Of a stretch of DNA of 64,000 nt, positions 9,665-17,839 are shown in pieces (the stretch's first letter is position 1; each line of letters opens with the position of its first letter). The DNA comes from Methylosinus sporium (GTDB lineage: Bacteria; Pseudomonadota; Alphaproteobacteria; Rhizobiales; Beijerinckiaceae). Under the pieces are notes generated by a model that worked only from the letters and a program-made list of their open reading frames with translations, searched no databases and was not told where the DNA came from. The position numbers and the translations under genes were made by a program. The stretch covers positions 1 to 64,000 of the forward strand of contig NZ_PUIV01000009.1 of NCBI RefSeq assembly GCF_003113265.1, in the 5' to 3' direction.

Positions 9665-11410
9665 ATGTTCCTGAAGCATTCGATAGGCGGCCTCGCGGCC
9701 CTCGCCTGCGCGGCCGCCGCGACTCCCGCCAGCTCAGAATCTCTGCGCGAATTCAATCATATCGTCGTCATCTACCAGGAAAACCACAGCTTCGACAATC
9801 TGTTCGGCCTGTGGGGCGCGGTGAATGGCGAGCCGGTGCAGGGACTGCCCTTCGCCGACGCCGCGCACACCGAGCAGGTCCGCGCCGACGGGACCACCGC
9901 CTATTCCTGCCTGCTGCAGAACGATGTGAATCTCGCCTCGCCGTCGCCGCTGGCGACGAGCTGCACGGACGCGACCGGAGCGACCTCCTTCGTCAGCGCC
10001 TTCCAGAACAAGCCCTTCCAGATCGACGACTATATCGCCGCGACCGACAAGACCTGTCCGGCGCCGGGCGTCTCGGCCGTGAACGGCTTGCTGAAGAATG
10101 CCGCCGGCGCCCTCACGGGCGGCTGCACGCGCGATCTCGTGCATCGCTATTACAGCGAACAGTTCCAGATCAATGGCGGCAAGCAGAATCGCTATGTGAC
10201 GGGCAGCGACGCCGCCGGCCTCTCCATGGGCTATTACGACACGACCAAGCTGCCGATCTATGTCGCGCTCCACAGGCGTGGCGCGCCGCATTACGTCATC
10301 GCCGATCATTTCTTCCAATCGGCCTTCGGCGGCTCCTTCCTCAATCACCAATGGCTCGTCGCCTCGGCGACGCCGGTGTTCGCCAATGCGCTCAATGACG
10401 CGAGCGGAAACGACCTCCATTCCGTGGTCGACGCCAATGGCATGGCGGCGAGCACCGCGCTCTATACGAATCTGCTCGGCTCTTCCGCCAAGGACGCGCA
10501 GCTGACCGCCTCCTGCAATCCTCCCTCGGGACGTCCGGCGACACCGGAGAATGTCGCCTGCGGCGATTTCGCGATCAACACGATCCAGCCTTATTATCAG
10601 CCCTACGCGCCCGGAACGGTGGATGCGAAGCGCCTGCCGCCGCTGGAAAATGCGACGATCGGCGACCGTCTCTCCGCGCGCGGGATCGACTGGGCCTGGT
10701 ATTCGGGCGGCTGGTCCAACGCCAATGGCGACATCGGCGCGCCCGGCTGGACCAATGGAAACGGGATCGGCTGCGCCGATCCGAACGCACTGGCGACGGC
10801 AACGTTTCCGAACTGCCCGGACAAGCTGTTCCAGTTCCACCATCAGCCCTTCAACTATTTCAAGGCCTATGCGCCCGGTACGACGGCGCGCCACGATCAT
10901 CTGCGCGACGAGGCGGAGTTCGTCCAGCTCGCCAAGACCGGCCGGCTCAAGCCCGTCAGCTTCGTGAAGCCGATCGGCGCGGAGAACGAGCATCCCGGCT
11001 ACGCCAGCGAGGCGGACGGCAGCTCGCATCTCGTCGATCTGATCGCCTCCATCGTCAACGGCCCGGATGGGCGCGAGACGCTCATCATCGTCACCTATGA
11101 CGAGTTCGGCGGCTCCTGGGACCATGTGCCGCCGCCGCCCTATCAGAGCGAGCATGTGGCCGAAAGAGAGCATCATCACGGCCACGACCATCACGCCGGC
11201 GGCGGCGCGCATGATCGCTGGGGTCCCGGCACGCGCATTCCGGCGCTGCTGATCTCCAAGCGCTTCGATCGCTCCGGGGTGGATCATGCGAATTACGACA
11301 CGACCTCGATCCTGAAGCTGATCGAGGAGCGCTACCATCTCGCCCCGCTCGGCTCGCGCGACGCCGAAGTTCGCAGCCTAACGCGGGCGTTGGACGCCGC
11401 CGAGCGCTGA
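9665..11410 (+). CDS. Secreted phosphoesterase of the phospholipase C / acid phosphatase (AcpA) family
   Basis: The 581-residue protein begins with a signal peptide (MFLKHSIGGLAALACAAAA then TPASSES), so it acts in the periplasm or outside. The mature part opens with HIVVIYQENHSFDNLFG, the metal-binding signature of the phosphoesterase family that includes phospholipase C and AcpA. Near the C-terminus, VTYDEFGGSWDHVPPP supplies further metal ligands. A His-rich insert (EREHHHGHDHHAGGG, about residues 500-515) just after that motif is unusual. ATG 9665 was chosen because it gives the signal peptide and has AGGGGGC 7 bp upstream; the frame is open further upstream without a better start. Substrate (phospholipid, phosphomonoester or other) cannot be told from sequence. 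A terminator follows. Confidence 0.88.
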   Translation: MFLKHSIGGLAALACAAAATPASSESLREFNHIVVIYQENHSFDNLFGLWGAVNGEPVQGLPFADAAHTEQVRADGTTAYSCLLQNDVNLASPSPLATSCTDATGATSFVSAFQNKPFQIDDYIAATDKTCPAPGVSAVNGLLKNAAGALTGGCTRDLVHRYYSEQFQINGGKQNRYVTGSDAAGLSMGYYDTTKLPIYVALHRRGAPHYVIADHFFQSAFGGSFLNHQWLVASATPVFANALNDASGNDLHSVVDANGMAASTALYTNLLGSSAKDAQLTASCNPPSGRPATPENVACGDFAINTIQPYYQPYAPGTVDAKRLPPLENATIGDRLSARGIDWAWYSGGWSNANGDIGAPGWTNGNGIGCADPNALATATFPNCPDKLFQFHHQPFNYFKAYAPGTTARHDHLRDEAEFVQLAKTGRLKPVSFVKPIGAENEHPGYASEADGSSHLVDLIASIVNGPDGRETLIIVTYDEFGGSWDHVPPPPYQSEHVAEREHHHGHDHHAGGGAHDRWGPGTRIPALLISKRFDRSGVDHANYDTTSILKLIEERYHLAPLGSRDAEVRSLTRALDAAER

Positions 11411-11431
11411 GCGCCGCGACCGACAAAGAAG

Positions 11432-11457
11432 CGGCCCCGCGCGAGCGGGGCCGTTTT
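11432..11457 (+). terminator. Terminator of the phosphoesterase gene
   Basis: The stem CGGCCCCGC (11432-11440) / GCGGGGCCG (11445-11453) with loop GCGA is followed immediately by TTTT. It lies 21 bp after the stop codon. Confidence 0.85.
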
Positions 11458-11576
11458 CGTTGCGGGCCTCGCATTCTGTTCCGAAACTCGCGTCGAACTT
11501 TTCACAGCGGCGCGATCATGCGATGAAGCCGGCGGCGCCGGCCCGTTCGCCCGCGCAGCAGAGGGGGCTCGCCAAG

Positions 11577-11903
11577 ATGAATTCCTCCAGCTCCGGTCGG
11601 CGCGCGACGCTCGCCTGCGCCGGCTCGCTCTTCGTTCTCCTGTCGGGAGCGGCGGTCGCGCAGGACGCCGATTTCTCGCAATTGCCGATCTATCGGGAGT
11701 TTCGCGACCAGCTCGCCGCCCAAGGCTGGAGGCCGGACGCCGGTTTCGGCCTCAAGCTTCCCTCCGGCAAGCCGCTCTATCGCTTCCCCGAGGTGCTGTG
11801 CGGCCCGAAGATCTGCCATGCGCGCTGGATCCGCTCGGGAACGGAGAAGATCGTCACGCTGATCCGAGGCGATCTCGATGAGGAGTATCGCGTCTCGCCC
11901 TGA
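11577..11903 (+). CDS. Small secreted protein of unknown function
   Basis: The 108-residue product starts with a clear signal peptide (LACAGSLFVLLSGAAVAQDA at about residues 12-31), so it is probably periplasmic. The mature part is about 78 residues, with PDAGFGLKLPSGKPLYRFPE and two cysteines in VLCGPKICHARW that could form a disulfide. ATG 11577 is preceded by a strong GAGGGGG ribosome-binding site at 11561-11567; an upstream in-frame ATG at 11523 lacks one. I do not recognise the family. The next gene is convergent after 11 bp. Confidence 0.65.
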   Translation: MNSSSSGRRATLACAGSLFVLLSGAAVAQDADFSQLPIYREFRDQLAAQGWRPDAGFGLKLPSGKPLYRFPEVLCGPKICHARWIRSGTEKIVTLIRGDLDEEYRVSP

Positions 11904-11914
11904 CGGCGAGAGGC

Positions 11915-12298
11915 TCACTGCCGCGCCGGCGCGGCGGTCTGCGTCGCGAGGACGGCCGAGAGCCGCTCCACGAGATCGCCGGCGACCGCCGAGGGAAGCG
12001 CGAAGGCGAGCCGATTGCCGTCCGGCGAGACCAGCGTCAGCAGAAGATTGTCGCCGAGCATCTCGCGATGCAGCGCGATCGACTCCACCGGCGTCGCCAG
12101 CACGGCCTCGACCTCGCCGCTGGCCGGCTGCCGCTCGGCCAGGCCCTTCTCGCGCAGCGCCAAGGCGGAGCGGGTCAATTCGAGAATATCGGCGGCGGTG
12201 AGGACGATTCTGGCCGTCACGCCATCGTCGCCTTTCCGGCTGAGAATGAAATCCTCGCCGATCGGATCGAGATTGAGGCCGGACGACGCCTCGGACAT
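11915..12298 (-). CDS. Hypothetical protein, 127 residues
   Basis: The protein is soluble, with no signal peptide or membrane segment. It alternates strands and helices: DFILSRKGDDGVTARIVLTA, a helix rich in Leu/Ala (ILELTRSALALREK), then LLLTLVSPDGNRLAFALPS and a helical end. The codon pattern matches neighbouring genes and no strong competing frame covers it. It lies between a convergent secreted-protein gene and the DUF5615 toxin-like gene 80 bp upstream. I do not recognise the family and assign no function. Confidence 0.6.
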   Translation of the reverse strand: MSEASSGLNLDPIGEDFILSRKGDDGVTARIVLTAADILELTRSALALREKGLAERQPASGEVEAVLATPVESIALHREMLGDNLLLTLVSPDGNRLAFALPSAVAGDLVERLSAVLATQTAAPARQ

Positions 12299-12378
12299 GG
12301 GTCGGTGCTCCTTTGCTCTTGCGATCGGGCAGCATAGGCGAAGGCGAAAGAATTGTCTCGCTTCGCCGCGGCGCGTCG

Positions 12379-12738
12379 TCAGGCCGGGCGCAACGAGCGC
12401 ATTCGCACGCGGCCGGTCTCGATGACCGAGAAATGGCCCGCCCAGTCGCTGCGTTCTTCGATGCGAGCGAGCAGCGCCTCCTCGATCGAGGCGGCGGGCG
12501 GCGTCGGCATTCGAAAGAGCATTATCCCGCAGGACGCCGGAAGCCCCGCGTTCCAGGCGAGCTCGCCGAAGTCCTTGTCGAAGGTCAGAAGAATGCGCAG
12601 CTCCGTCTCCGCCATGACGAGCACGTCCACGTCCCGCGCGCCCGGCGATCTCTCGCTCACCGAGGAAACATCGTGACCTGCGGCTCGCAAGGCCGACACT
12701 GCGTCGCCCGGAAAATTCTCGTCGGCGAGAAATCGCAT
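12379..12738 (-). CDS. DUF5615 family PIN-like protein (putative toxin)
   Basis: The 119-residue protein begins MRFLADENFPGDAVSALRAAG and contains LRILLTFDKDFGELAW, the two acidic blocks typical of the DUF5615 PIN-like nuclease fold (Asp6/Glu7 and the TFDKDFG motif). It directly follows a DUF433 gene with no intervening base, the standard order of antitoxin then toxin in this pair. It probably acts as an RNase toxin held in check by the DUF433 protein. This follows from the family pairing; nuclease activity is inferred, not shown. Confidence 0.82.
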   Translation of the reverse strand: MRFLADENFPGDAVSALRAAGHDVSSVSERSPGARDVDVLVMAETELRILLTFDKDFGELAWNAGLPASCGIMLFRMPTPPAASIEEALLARIEERSDWAGHFSVIETGRVRMRSLRPA

Positions 12739-12969
12739 CTACGCGGCGCTGGGGAAAATTTTTTCCGACCGCAGCGCATCACGCGCATATCCGAGGCAGG
12801 CCACGATATCCTCCCGCTCGAGAACGGGATAGTTGCGTCGAATATCGGCTTCGTTCCAGCCGTCGGCCATCAGCCCGATGATGAATTCGACTGAAAGCCG
12901 CGTGCCGCGCACGACGGGCTTTCCTGCGAGCACCGCGGGGTCGAGAACAATGCGCGCTTCGTCGGTCAT
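12739..12969 (-). CDS. DUF433 family protein (putative antitoxin)
   Basis: The 76-residue protein has the DUF433 core: VLDPAVLAGKPVVRGTRLSV then EFIIGLMADGWNEADIRRNYP. This is a small HTH-like fold usually encoded just upstream of DUF5615 PIN-like toxins. The stop codon abuts the start of the DUF5615 gene. It would bind DNA and the toxin, controlling their joint promoter. The 61-bp gap to prfC upstream contains an AT-rich stretch (AGAAATTATAG) that may hold the promoter. Confidence 0.82.
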   Translation of the reverse strand: MTDEARIVLDPAVLAGKPVVRGTRLSVEFIIGLMADGWNEADIRRNYPVLEREDIVACLGYARDALRSEKIFPSAA

Positions 12970-13030
12970 GATGGCGCTCCTCGCTATAGAGAAATTATAG
13001 ACCTTCCCGGAAAAATCGCCACAACGCTCG

Positions 13031-14629
13031 TCACCCCTTTCCCGCCCCGCTCTTCTGATAATCCTTCACATCCGAGAACACGATCGCCGAATGCCGCTCC
13101 GCGTCATAGCGCAGCTGGAACTCGCTCGACGACATGAACACGGGCGCGCCGTCTATATCCTCCGCCATGGAGGAGCCGTGCGATTCGATGAAGCTCTTCA
13201 GCGCGATCGGGTCCTGCGAGGTTATCCAGCGGCATATGCCGAAGCGCGAGGTCTCGTATTTCGTCTCCAGCCCATATTCGGCCTCGAGCCGCGTCGCCAG
13301 CACATCGAGCTGCAGCGCGCCGACGACGCCGACCAGAGCGCCGGAGCCGTCATTGGGGAGGAAGAGCTGCACCACGCCCTCCTCCGCCAGCTGGCGCAGC
13401 GCCTCGCGAAGCTTCTTGGCCTTCATGGCGTCGGAGATCACGATGCGGCGCAGAATTTCCGGCGCGAAGCTCGGCACGCCGCGGAAGGAAATCTCCTCGC
13501 CCTCGGTGAGCGTGTCGCCGATACGCAATATGCCGTGATTGGGAATGCCCACCACATCGCCCGCATAGGCTTCATCGGCGATGGAGCGGTCGCGCGCGAA
13601 GAAGAACTGCGGCGCATTGAGCGAGATGGTCTTGCCGGTGCGCACGATCTTCGCCTTCATGCCGCGCGCGAGCTTGCCCGAGCAGACGCGCATGAAGGCG
13701 ATGCGGTCGCGATGGTTCGGGTCCATATTCGCCTGAATCTTGAAGACGAAGCCGGCCATCTTCGGCTCCTTGGCCTCGACATGGCGCTTGTCGGCGTCCT
13801 GCCCGCGCGGCGAGGGCGCATATTCCGCCATGGCGTCGATGAGATCGCGCACGCCGAAATTGCGCAGCGCGCTGCCGAAGAAGACGGGCGTCAAATGCCC
13901 CTCGCGAAACGCCGCGAGCTCGAACTTCTTGCAGCCTTCCTCGGCGAGCATCGCCTCTTCCAGCCAGGCGTCCGCCTCATGCGCCGGCAGCAATGCGAGC
14001 AGCGCCGGATCGTCGAGGCCGGAGACGGTCATCGGCTCCGTGTCGGCGTCGATCTTGCGCACGGACTTGGTCTCAAAGCAGTAGGTGCCGGCGAAGCTGC
14101 GGCCGGAGCCGATCGGCCAAGTGACGGGCGCGGTGTCGAGCGCCAGCGTCTTCTCGATCTCGTCGAGGAGCGAGAAGGGATCGCGGCCATCACGGTCCAG
14201 CTTGTTGATGAAAGTGACGATCGGAATATCGCGCAGCCGGCACACTTCGAACAGTTTTCGCGTGCGCGCTTCGATGCCCTTGGCGGCGTCGATCACCATC
14301 ACCGCCGCGTCCACGGCGGAGAGCGTGCGATAGGTGTCTTCCGAAAAGTCCTCATGGCCCGGCGTGTCGAGCAGGTTGAAGACGCAATCGCCATATTCGA
14401 AGGTCATCACCGAGGTGACGACGGAAATGCCGCGCTCGCGCTCTATGCTCATCCAGTCCGAGCGCGTCTGCTGGGCGTTGCGCTTGGCCTTCACCGCGCC
14501 GGCGAGCTGGATTGCGCCGCCGAACAGCAGAAGCTTCTCGGTGAGCGTGGTCTTGCCCGCGTCCGGGTGGGAGATGATGGCGAAGGTGCGCCGCCGCGAG
14601 ACGGGGTCGCTCGGCTGTGGGCTGGTCAA
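13031..14629 (-). CDS. prfC: Peptide chain release factor 3
   Basis: RF3 is the translational GTPase that removes RF1/RF2 from the ribosome after peptide release. The 532-residue protein has the G1 motif ISHPDAGKTTLTEKLL near residue 20, G2/switch residues in RERGISVVTSV, G3 DTPGHEDFSEDT and G4 NKLDRDGRDP. The EF-Tu-like domain 2 and the RF3-specific C-terminal domain (about residues 390-532, with LQLDVLATRLEAEYG) follow. Length is normal. It is transcribed alone, upstream of the DUF433 pair. Confidence 0.96.
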   Translation of the reverse strand: MTSPQPSDPVSRRRTFAIISHPDAGKTTLTEKLLLFGGAIQLAGAVKAKRNAQQTRSDWMSIERERGISVVTSVMTFEYGDCVFNLLDTPGHEDFSEDTYRTLSAVDAAVMVIDAAKGIEARTRKLFEVCRLRDIPIVTFINKLDRDGRDPFSLLDEIEKTLALDTAPVTWPIGSGRSFAGTYCFETKSVRKIDADTEPMTVSGLDDPALLALLPAHEADAWLEEAMLAEEGCKKFELAAFREGHLTPVFFGSALRNFGVRDLIDAMAEYAPSPRGQDADKRHVEAKEPKMAGFVFKIQANMDPNHRDRIAFMRVCSGKLARGMKAKIVRTGKTISLNAPQFFFARDRSIADEAYAGDVVGIPNHGILRIGDTLTEGEEISFRGVPSFAPEILRRIVISDAMKAKKLREALRQLAEEGVVQLFLPNDGSGALVGVVGALQLDVLATRLEAEYGLETKYETSRFGICRWITSQDPIALKSFIESHGSSMAEDIDGAPVFMSSSEFQLRYDAERHSAIVFSDVKDYQKSGAGKG

Positions 14630-14710
14630 GGCTGAGGCTCGCTGGAAAGTGGCGGGTTCGCCACGCCCTTTAAGGGCAATCGGCGGATAAGGCCAGCTTT
14701 CCGTGCCGGC

Positions 14711-15023
14711 TCACGCCGCCAGCTCTCGCAAGACCTCCGGCCGCCGCTCGGCGATCTTATAGAGCGTCACCGCAGCCGCGGAAGGCTTACGCCGGCCCCT
14801 GCTCCCAATCCTGCAAGGTCCGCACGGACACGCCCAGCAGAGCGGCGAACGCCGCCTGCGACAGGCCGGACGCGAGCCTCGCGCTCGCGAATTGTGGGAT
14901 TTCTGGATTGTGGACCCGCGCCATAGCGCCAGACTTCATTTCCCGCACCGATGCGAGCAACTCCGCGCCGATGTCGATCGCCTTCGCGCGCTTGGCGGAT
15001 TTCGGGGAGCCGGAAGCGCTCAC
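14711..15023 (-). pseudogene. HTH (XRE/HigA-type) regulator with a frameshift
   Basis: The first 78 codons encode an XRE antitoxin-type protein with FASARLASGLSQAAFAALLG and VSVRTLQDWEQG, then stop at TAA. If one base is removed in the C run at 14796-14799, the frame continues as GRRKPSAAAVTLYKIAERRP and EVLRELAA, ending at TGA 14711-14713. That continuation is the usual C-terminus of this family. The start is GTG 15023, overlapping the DUF3501 stop by 4 bp. It is either a true frameshift or a sequencing error in the homopolymer. Confidence 0.75.
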
Positions 15024-15610
15024 GCAAAATCCCCCGCGAGTTCCGCCCGCACCGCCTCTGGCATGACGGCGATATGGCCGTAATTCTGGTGCGTGAAGCC
15101 GATCAGCGCGCGTGCGCCGGGCTCCCGGAAGGCCGCGACCTGCGCGTCGGTGAAGGGAAAATGCACGAATTGCACGGCCGAGGCCTTGCCGTCGGCCCGG
15201 GTGCGGTCCTGATCGGCCTCGGCGACGCCGACGATGCGCTCGCCGTCCAATTCGATGAAGGCGGTCTCTTCTATCGTGCCGAGCGTATCCAGCACGCGCT
15301 TTCGGCGCAGCGGATCGTCGATCTCGATCATGAAAGTGGCGACCAATTCGCGGCCTTTGGGGATCAGCGGCGCATAGGCGGCGATCTCGCTCGGCGCCTG
15401 CTCGAGCGTCCCCTTCTCAATGTGGATCATCTCCTGGATCTGCAGCCAGATCGTCTCGAAATCCTCGAAATAAAAGGTCACGAAAGGCCCGACCTCGACG
15501 CGGCGATTGCGCTTGCGCGCGGCGATGCGGCGGCGGCTCTCGACGCGGACCTTGGCGTATTCGCCCGGCGGAAGAAGATCGGCGACGGTGATGTGGTGCT
15601 TTTGCGCCAT
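15020..15610 (-). CDS. DUF3501 family protein
   Basis: This 196-residue cytoplasmic protein begins HHITVADLLPPGEYAKVRVE and contains GPFVTFYFEDFETIWLQIQE and MIHIEKG, which I recognise as the DUF3501 family. That family has no established biochemical role. It is usually encoded with a rubrerythrin and a GlpC-like CCG-domain iron-sulfur protein, as here: the Fe-S gene ends 46 bp upstream. A link to peroxide or oxidative-stress defence is suggested by the rubrerythrin. No catalytic motif or metal-binding cluster is evident. The next gene, a frameshifted HTH regulator, overlaps its stop by 4 bp. Confidence 0.85.
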   Translation of the reverse strand: MAQKHHITVADLLPPGEYAKVRVESRRRIAARKRNRRVEVGPFVTFYFEDFETIWLQIQEMIHIEKGTLEQAPSEIAAYAPLIPKGRELVATFMIEIDDPLRRKRVLDTLGTIEETAFIELDGERIVGVAEADQDRTRADGKASAVQFVHFPFTDAQVAAFREPGARALIGFTHQNYGHIAVMPEAVRAELAGDFA

Positions 15611-15656
15611 TGATCGCTCCAGTTCTTCGGGCTGCGCGAGTCGAACTCCTCCCCGG

Positions 15657-17006
15657 TCACTTCACCCCATAGGCCCGCGCGAGAATCTCGATCGGATGGG
15701 CGAGAAGCTCGGGCTTTTTCGCCTCCGCGTCCAGCCGCTCCATTCCCTGCACGATATGCGGGCCGGAGAGCGGACATTCGGAGACGATATAGGCTTTGCC
15801 AGAGGATTGCGCCTGCCGCGCCACCGGCTTGCCGACCTTTAGCGCCGTCTCGAAATTCGCCGTCTTATAGCCCCAGGCGCCGCCATGGCCCGAGCAGCGC
15901 TCGATGACCGCGACATCCGCCTGCGGGATGAGGCTCAAGAGCTCGGCGCCCTTCCGCCCGATATTCTGCGCGCGCGAATGGCAGGAGACATGAAAGGCGA
16001 CGCCGCCCTCGATCGGCGCCAGCCCTTCGGCCAGCCCCTCCTTGCGCGAGATGCCGACGACATATTCGCTGAGATCATAGGTCGAGGCGGCGAGGCGCTT
16101 CACTTTTGGGTCATCGGTGACGATCAGCGGCCATTCGAATTTCAGCATCAGCGCGCAGGAAGGAACCAGCGCGACAATGTCATAGCCCTTGTCGATCCAG
16201 GGCTCGAAAGCGGCCGCCACTTGCTTCGCCGAGGCCGCGACGTCGCCGATGAGCCCTTGCTCGAGCAGCGGCATTCCGCAGCAATGCGGATGCAGAATCT
16301 CCGTCTCGACGCCATTTTTGGCGAGCACGGCGCGCGCAGCGAGTCCGACGCCGGGATCATTATATTCGCCGAAGCAGGTGGCGTAGATCACCGCCCTGCG
16401 GCCGAAGCCCGGCGCCTCTCTGTTCACCGCGACGGGCGTCTCCTTCGCGAGCGCCTCTAGGATCTGCTTCGAATATTTCGGCAGCGCGGCCTCATGATGC
16501 AGGCCGGCGACCTTCTCCAACGCATTGCGCGCGGCATGATGCGAGCAGTCGGTCGCCCAATTGGCGAGCGGCGCGATCTTCGTCGCCACTGAGCCATTGC
16601 GGTCGGTCTCGGCGAGCTGGCGATCCGCGAATCCAACGCCATTCTTCTTCGCCTCGACGGCGCGATAGCGCAGCATCAGATGCGGAAAGTCGAGATCGAA
16701 CTCATGCGGCGGCACATAGGGGCATTTGGTCAGAAAGCACATGTCGCAGAGCGTGCAGGCGTCCACGACCTTTTTGAAATCTGCGCTGGCGACGGTCTCG
16801 ATTTCGCCTTTCGCCGACCCGTCGACGAGATCGAACAGGCGCGGAAAGGAATCGCAGAGATTGAAGCAGCGCCGGCAGCCATGACAAATATCCAGCACGC
16901 GGCGCATTTCGGCGTCGAGATTCGCCTCGTCGTAGAAATCTGGATTTTCCCAATCCAATGGACGCCGGAAGGGCGCCTCGAGCCCGCCTTCTCTCATCGC
17001 TTCCAT
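15657..17006 (-). CDS. Iron-sulfur oxidoreductase with two 4Fe-4S motifs and two CCG domains (GlpC/HdrD-like)
   Basis: The 449-residue protein resembles the C-subunit of anaerobic glycerol-3-phosphate dehydrogenase and HdrD. The N-terminal third has two ferredoxin motifs, CHGCRRCFNLC and CTLCDMCFLTKCP. Two cysteine-rich CCG domains follow, one with ATCFGEYNDPG and HPHCCGMPLLEQG, the other with VSCHSRAQNIG and ERCSGHGGAWG. The last motif has CSG instead of the full CCG. It lies between rubrerythrin (upstream, 156 bp) and DUF3501 (downstream, 46 bp). Because the rubrerythrin has no rubredoxin domain, this protein could deliver its electrons; that is inference. No membrane anchor or signal peptide is seen. 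Confidence 0.85.
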   Translation of the reverse strand: MEAMREGGLEAPFRRPLDWENPDFYDEANLDAEMRRVLDICHGCRRCFNLCDSFPRLFDLVDGSAKGEIETVASADFKKVVDACTLCDMCFLTKCPYVPPHEFDLDFPHLMLRYRAVEAKKNGVGFADRQLAETDRNGSVATKIAPLANWATDCSHHAARNALEKVAGLHHEAALPKYSKQILEALAKETPVAVNREAPGFGRRAVIYATCFGEYNDPGVGLAARAVLAKNGVETEILHPHCCGMPLLEQGLIGDVAASAKQVAAAFEPWIDKGYDIVALVPSCALMLKFEWPLIVTDDPKVKRLAASTYDLSEYVVGISRKEGLAEGLAPIEGGVAFHVSCHSRAQNIGRKGAELLSLIPQADVAVIERCSGHGGAWGYKTANFETALKVGKPVARQAQSSGKAYIVSECPLSGPHIVQGMERLDAEAKKPELLAHPIEILARAYGVK

Positions 17007-17107
17007 GCCCTGGTCGAATTATTCCGATGTGATTGTAGGTTCCGGGCGCATCGCTCCCTCTCCCCGCGCGCGGCTATCGAATGCACAGATTCCACTCGCC
17101 TCCGCGA

Positions 17108-17138
17108 CGTCATGGCCGGGCTTGTCCCGGCCATGACG
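17108..17138. repeat. REP-like perfect palindrome
   Basis: The arms CGTCATGGCCGGG (17108-17120) and CCCGGCCATGACG (17126-17138) pair over 13 bp around a CTTGT loop. Palindromes of this exact type (GTCATGGCCGGGCTTGTCCC) are scattered through many Rhizobiales genomes. It lies in the spacer between rubrerythrin and the Fe-S protein, where it could act as an mRNA-stabilising or attenuating hairpin. Confidence 0.75.
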
Positions 17139-17162
17139 GCCGCGGCGTCTCGCGATGCGAGC

Positions 17163-17582
17163 TTACTTCAGCTCGTCGAGCGCCTTCTGGAAACGGCCGG
17201 CGTGCGAGCGCTCGGCCTTGGCCAGCGTCTCGAACCAATCGGCGATCTCCTCGAAGCCCTCCTCACGGGCGGAGCGCGCGAAGCCCGGATACATATCCGT
17301 ATATTCATGCGTCTCGCCGGCGACGGCGGCCTTCAGATTGTCCTCGGTCTTGCCGATCGGCAGACCGGTCGCGGGGTCGCCCACCACCTCGAGAAATTCG
17401 AGATGGCCATGCGCATGGCCCGTCTCGCCTTCGGCGGTGGAACGAAACACGGTCGCGATGTCATTATGGCCTTCGATATCGGCCTTTTGAGCGAAATAGA
17501 GATAGCGGCGGTTCGCCTGAGACTCGCCGGCAAACGCATCCTTCAGATTTTGTTCGGTCTTGGTGCCCTTGAGCGTAGCCAT
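17163..17582 (-). CDS. Rubrerythrin-family protein without rubredoxin domain
   Basis: The 139-residue protein is a ferritin-like four-helix di-iron protein. The iron-ligand pattern is present: [19 protein letters not shown] in helix [14 protein letters not shown] in helix [14 protein letters not shown] in helix C and [14 protein letters not shown] in helix D. It ends at KALDELK with no CxxC rubredoxin knuckles, so electrons must come from another protein. Rubrerythrins reduce hydrogen peroxide. ATG 17582 ([10 protein letters not shown]) is chosen over the longer frame because it gives the family start. It is first in an operon with the CCG Fe-S protein and DUF3501. An imperfect ICE-like palindrome lies 72 bp upstream. 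Confidence 0.92.
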   Translation of the reverse strand: MATLKGTKTEQNLKDAFAGESQANRRYLYFAQKADIEGHNDIATVFRSTAEGETGHAHGHLEFLEVVGDPATGLPIGKTEDNLKAAVAGETHEYTDMYPGFARSAREEGFEEIADWFETLAKAERSHAGRFQKALDELK

Positions 17583-17653
17583 GACTAAAGCTCCTCGGAT
17601 GAACACTTATCGGGGCGCCGCCACTGTCCCGATGGCCAGTCGGAACGCCCTTG

Positions 17654-17670
17654 TTTAGAATAATTTGAAA
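17654..17670. promoter_or_regulatory. Possible iron-control element (Irr/ICE-like) upstream of rubrerythrin
   Basis: The 17-bp sequence TTTAGAA-TAA-TTTGAAA matches the Irr box pattern TTTAGAA-N3-TTCTAAA at 12 of 14 fixed positions. It lies 72 bp upstream of the rubrerythrin start in an AT-rich island (17653-17680) within GC-rich DNA. Irr controls iron storage and heme-linked genes in alphaproteobacteria, so a di-iron protein is a sensible target. The match is imperfect. Confidence 0.3.
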
Positions 17671-17839
17671 TTAACGATTGCCAAGCGCCAAAACCGTCTT
17701 TGACAGGGGACGAGGCGCCAAATCCATGCTGCAGCGCAAAATTGGCTTCGAAACTGCATAGAACGCGAGATTGTACGAACGCGGCGGGCACTTTCGCACA
17801 AAAGCGACGGGGCGCGTGCGACGCATGAGAGCGCGCGGA

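Noticed and set aside
15657-17006. A true heterodisulfide reductase or glycerol-3-phosphate dehydrogenase subunit
   Set aside because: The partner subunits HdrABC or GlpAB are absent and the neighbours are rubrerythrin and DUF3501, so I named it only by its domains.
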